Below, one piece after another: positions 61,890 through 64,000 of a stretch of 64,000 bases of DNA (positions are counted from its first letter, which is position 1; each line of letters starts with the position of its first letter). Both the position numbers and the translations under genes were made by a program. The notes under the pieces were generated by a model. It did no database searches. It was not told the origin of the DNA and saw nothing but the letters and a program-made list of their open reading frames with translations. The stretch comes from UBA1672 sp050633325 (GTDB taxonomy: Bacteria > Pseudomonadota > Alphaproteobacteria > Micavibrionales > Micavibrionaceae): the NCBI GenBank assembly GCA_050633325.1, contig JBOEGH010000004.1, positions 186,001 to 250,000 of the forward strand. Direction: 5' to 3'.

Positions 61890-63290
61890 ATGATTGATCG
61901 CAGATCCTTCTGTTTTTGTGGAATAGGGGGAAGTGGCATGATGCCCCTTGCCGTCTTATTGCAAAAGTCAGGACATCTCATTGTTGGCTCTGATCGATCT
62001 TATGATCAAGGTAAAACACCTGAAAAATTTACAGCATTAAAAGATATTGGAATTAAGATATTACCACAAGATGGTTCCGCCGTTACCAGTGGCATCGATG
62101 TCTTGGTTGTGTCCAGTGCCATCGAAGATACGATACCCGATGTGAAATCCGCAAAAGATTTAGGTATTACTATTTTAACTCGTGGCCAACTATTGGCAGA
62201 ACTGTTTAATAAGGCCAATGTTAATATAGCTGTTGCGGGAACTAGTGGAAAATCTACGGTCACAGGTATGGTTGCTACTATGTTATTTGAAATGGGAGAA
62301 GATCCTACTGTAGTTAACGGCGGAGAGATTCGTAATTTCCAAAACGAAGAAAAAGACAAATTTTCATCCATTCGTAAGGGACGCGAAGATTTGTTTGTTG
62401 CAGAGATGGATGAAAGTGATGGATCTATTGCTTATTATAACCCGTCTATCGCGTTATTGAATAATATAGCGCTAGACCATAAAACCATGGCAGAGTTGGA
62501 GGAGTTATTTGGTGATTATCTGTCGCGTTCTGGTATGGCTGTAATTGTTAATTATGATGATCCGCGTGTAAAAAACCTGTGCGAGATGCGTTCAAGAACC
62601 CGTATTATCAGTTATGCTATTGATGATGAGTTTGCCAATTTAGTTGCCTTTGATTTAGTGCCTAACGTGCATGGTATATCTTTTTCATTAAAAGCATATG
62701 GAAAGGTTTATCCTGTATCCTTGAAAGTTCCCGGGCGGCACAATGTTGAGAATGCTCTTGCTGCTTTGTCAGTTTGTTTTGCATTGGGTATGGATGCGGA
62801 TTCTGCAATTGCGGGTATAGAATCATTTAGGGGTATTCATCGCCGTATGGAATTTATAGGTACATATAAAGGTATCAGTGTTATTGATGATTTTGGACAT
62901 AACCCTGATAAAATTTCTGCTAGTTTGAATTCCTTAAAGTCTTTTGATGGTCGTTTAATTGTTATGTTTCAACCACATGGCTTTGGCCCTATGCGCATGA
63001 TGAGGAACGAGCTGGTTGACGCTTTTGCCGATAATTTGGGAAGGGATGATATTTTGTTAATGCCAGAGGCGTATTATGCCGGTGGAACAGTTGATAGGTC
63101 TGTGACCGCAAAGCACTTGATAGCTGATCTGGTTGACAAAGGTATAGGGGCAAGATGGTTTGCAACTCGTGATGAAATCATGCCCTATATAAAAGATAAT
63201 GCGTCAGAGGGGGATCGCATTGTTATTATGGGTGCACGCGATGACACCTTGCACGTATTTGCGCAAGATGTTCTCAATTTATTTAAGTGA
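61890..63290 (+). CDS. MurC/Mpl-like Mur ligase
   Basis: 466 residues from the ATG at 61890 (a TTG at 61878 is longer). The N-terminal UDP-MurNAc-binding part has CGIGGSGMMPLAVLLQKSGH, the ATP P-loop is AGTSGKST, unlike the GTHGKT of typical MurC and Mpl. A DESDGSIAYYNP segment and the C-terminal DDFGHNPDKI match the Mur ligase fold. It may add L-alanine or a peptide to UDP-MurNAc or a related sugar. Core MurC normally sits in the dcw cluster, which is not here, so a second, specialised ligase is likely. Confidence 0.8.
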   Translation: MIDRRSFCFCGIGGSGMMPLAVLLQKSGHLIVGSDRSYDQGKTPEKFTALKDIGIKILPQDGSAVTSGIDVLVVSSAIEDTIPDVKSAKDLGITILTRGQLLAELFNKANVNIAVAGTSGKSTVTGMVATMLFEMGEDPTVVNGGEIRNFQNEEKDKFSSIRKGREDLFVAEMDESDGSIAYYNPSIALLNNIALDHKTMAELEELFGDYLSRSGMAVIVNYDDPRVKNLCEMRSRTRIISYAIDDEFANLVAFDLVPNVHGISFSLKAYGKVYPVSLKVPGRHNVENALAALSVCFALGMDADSAIAGIESFRGIHRRMEFIGTYKGISVIDDFGHNPDKISASLNSLKSFDGRLIVMFQPHGFGPMRMMRNELVDAFADNLGRDDILLMPEAYYAGGTVDRSVTAKHLIADLVDKGIGARWFATRDEIMPYIKDNASEGDRIVIMGARDDTLHVFAQDVLNLFK

Positions 63291-63294
63291 TTTT

Positions 63295-64000
63295 TTACGC
63301 ATAACGCTTTTCCAAAAATGCAAATATTGCGCGCATTCCTGTATCTGCGCCACCTTTGGGGCGGCCGGCTTTGCCATTTTGTTCCCACGCATAAACATCC
63401 ATATGAAGCCACTCTATATCGTTATCTATGAATTCTTGAAGGAATAGGGCGGCGTTTGTTGCTCCTGCTCGGCCTGCTCCTGTACTGCTTATATCCGCGA
63501 TTGGGCTGTCTAAATCTTTGCGGTATGGTTGCCAAAGAGGCAGTTGCCATACTGCATCATCTACTTCTTCTGTCGCTGATAGTTCTTGTATGTTTTGGGC
63601 TGTTTCATTGTTGTTACTAAACATTGCCGGTAAATCATAACCAAGGGCAATTCTTGCCGCACCGGTAAGTGTGGCAAAATCGATTAATAGTTCAGGTTCT
63701 TCTTCACATGCATATGTTAATGCATCGGCTAAAACCAGTCTTCCTTCGGCATCAGTGTTTCCGACCTCAACAGTAATTCCTTTGCGACTGTTTATTATAT
63801 CAGATGGACGATATGCATTGCCGGCAATTGAGTTTTCTACGGCAGGTATCAGAACACGCAGTCTTATGGGTAGTTTTAGGCTCATGATCATATGTGCCAG
63901 ACCAAGAACATGTGCAGATCCACCCATATCTTTTTTCATTGTTAACATGAATTGCGAAGGTTTTATATCTAGTCCACCTGTGTCAAAGCATACCCCTTTG
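63295..64000 (-). CDS. Leucyl aminopeptidase (M17), N-terminus beyond window edge
   Basis: The frame is open to the right edge at 64000; the ATG at 63948 is internal. The M17 catalytic domain is clear: KGVCFDTGGLDIKPS and KKDMGGSAHV hold metal ligands and the catalytic Lys, and NTDAEGRLVLADAL is the family signature. The end is WLHMDVYAWEQNGKAGRPKGGADTGMRAIF. It hydrolyses N-terminal residues from peptides. It is convergent with the Mur ligase gene, 4 bp apart. Confidence 0.93.
   Translation of the reverse strand, partial: KGVCFDTGGLDIKPSQFMLTMKKDMGGSAHVLGLAHMIMSLKLPIRLRVLIPAVENSIAGNAYRPSDIINSRKGITVEVGNTDAEGRLVLADALTYACEEEPELLIDFATLTGAARIALGYDLPAMFSNNNETAQNIQELSATEEVDDAVWQLPLWQPYRKDLDSPIADISSTGAGRAGATNAALFLQEFIDNDIEWLHMDVYAWEQNGKAGRPKGGADTGMRAIFAFLEKRYA

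Noticed and set aside
1..64000. tRNA, rRNA, CRISPR, insertion-sequence or toxin-antitoxin features
   Set aside because: No cloverleaf, repeat-spacer pattern, transposase or paired small toxin genes were seen on reading either strand; a dedicated scan could still find a tRNA.

Overview
The window is 64 kb of AT-rich (about 40% G+C by eye) bacterial chromosome, almost fully coding, with no rRNA, tRNA, CRISPR array, insertion sequence or prophage that I could see. Gene content and order point to an alphaproteobacterium. The main markers are CarD/CdnL; cobS and cobT linked to a J-domain protein and bolA; aroK-aroB-CorC; an xerD-unknown-aroK neighbourhood; lptM-lysA-DUF4175 (TIGR02302)-zinc ribbon-ftsE-ftsX-ydcF-plsC/DUF2125; fixA/fixB with a HIG1-type small membrane protein; lysC-rodZ-prfA-prmC-DUF4167-clpB. 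This assignment is inference from families and synteny; I could not run a search. I do not name a genus.

Layout. 1-7.6 kb: a partial SNase-like protein, an M48 lipoprotein protease, a degenerate metallophosphoesterase beside carD, an NTF2-like protein, LD-carboxypeptidase, a DHH phosphoesterase and a GtrB-type glycosyltransferase. 7.6-11.2 kb: gtrA and two tandem paralogous polytopic membrane proteins, probably a glycan-decoration locus. 11.2-15.1 kb: clpX without clpP, sufE, a periplasmic unknown and hisS. 15.1-20.1 kb: cobT, an inserted unknown gene, cobS, a J-protein, bolA and a ribbon-helix-helix protein. 20.2-27.0 kb: accA, xerD, a periplasmic unknown with an unlisted 45-residue membrane protein, aroK, aroB and a CorC-like protein. 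27.0-33.9 kb: an unknown, an aldo/keto reductase, an FAD oxidoreductase, secA, a PpiC-type isomerase and a NUDIX hydrolase. 33.9-38.3 kb: a methyltransferase, metA, chorismate mutase, tyrC and DUF599. 38.3-47.9 kb: the cell-envelope and division block, from a PlsC-DUF2125 fusion to lptM. 48-52.7 kb: tlpA, a pentapeptide-repeat protein, etf genes and small proteins. 52.7-64 kb: ubiG, lysC, rodZ, prfA, prmC, DUF4167, clpB, a lipoprotein, a MurC/Mpl-like ligase and a partial leucyl aminopeptidase.

The most interesting large-scale signal is a series of missing genes inside otherwise conserved neighbourhoods: argJ (ppiC/NUDIX), argH (tlpA/lptM), hisC (chorismate mutase/tyrC), a cobalamin adenosyltransferase (HIG1/etfB) and ispG-hisS (rodZ/prfA; hisS is at 13.8 kb instead). 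Flanking genes stay close together, which suggests gene-by-gene loss or relocation and possibly arginine and histidine dependence. The expected arrangements are recalled from alphaproteobacterial genomes and need checking by comparison. Other points of interest are the PlsC-DUF2125 fusion, a His/Ser-rich tail of the zinc-ribbon protein encoded antisense to the conserved end of the DUF4175 gene, two hydrolase-fold proteins with degraded active sites, a tandem membrane-protein pair next to gtrAB, and well-formed promoter, operator and terminator sequences around carD, secA, ppiC and clpB.
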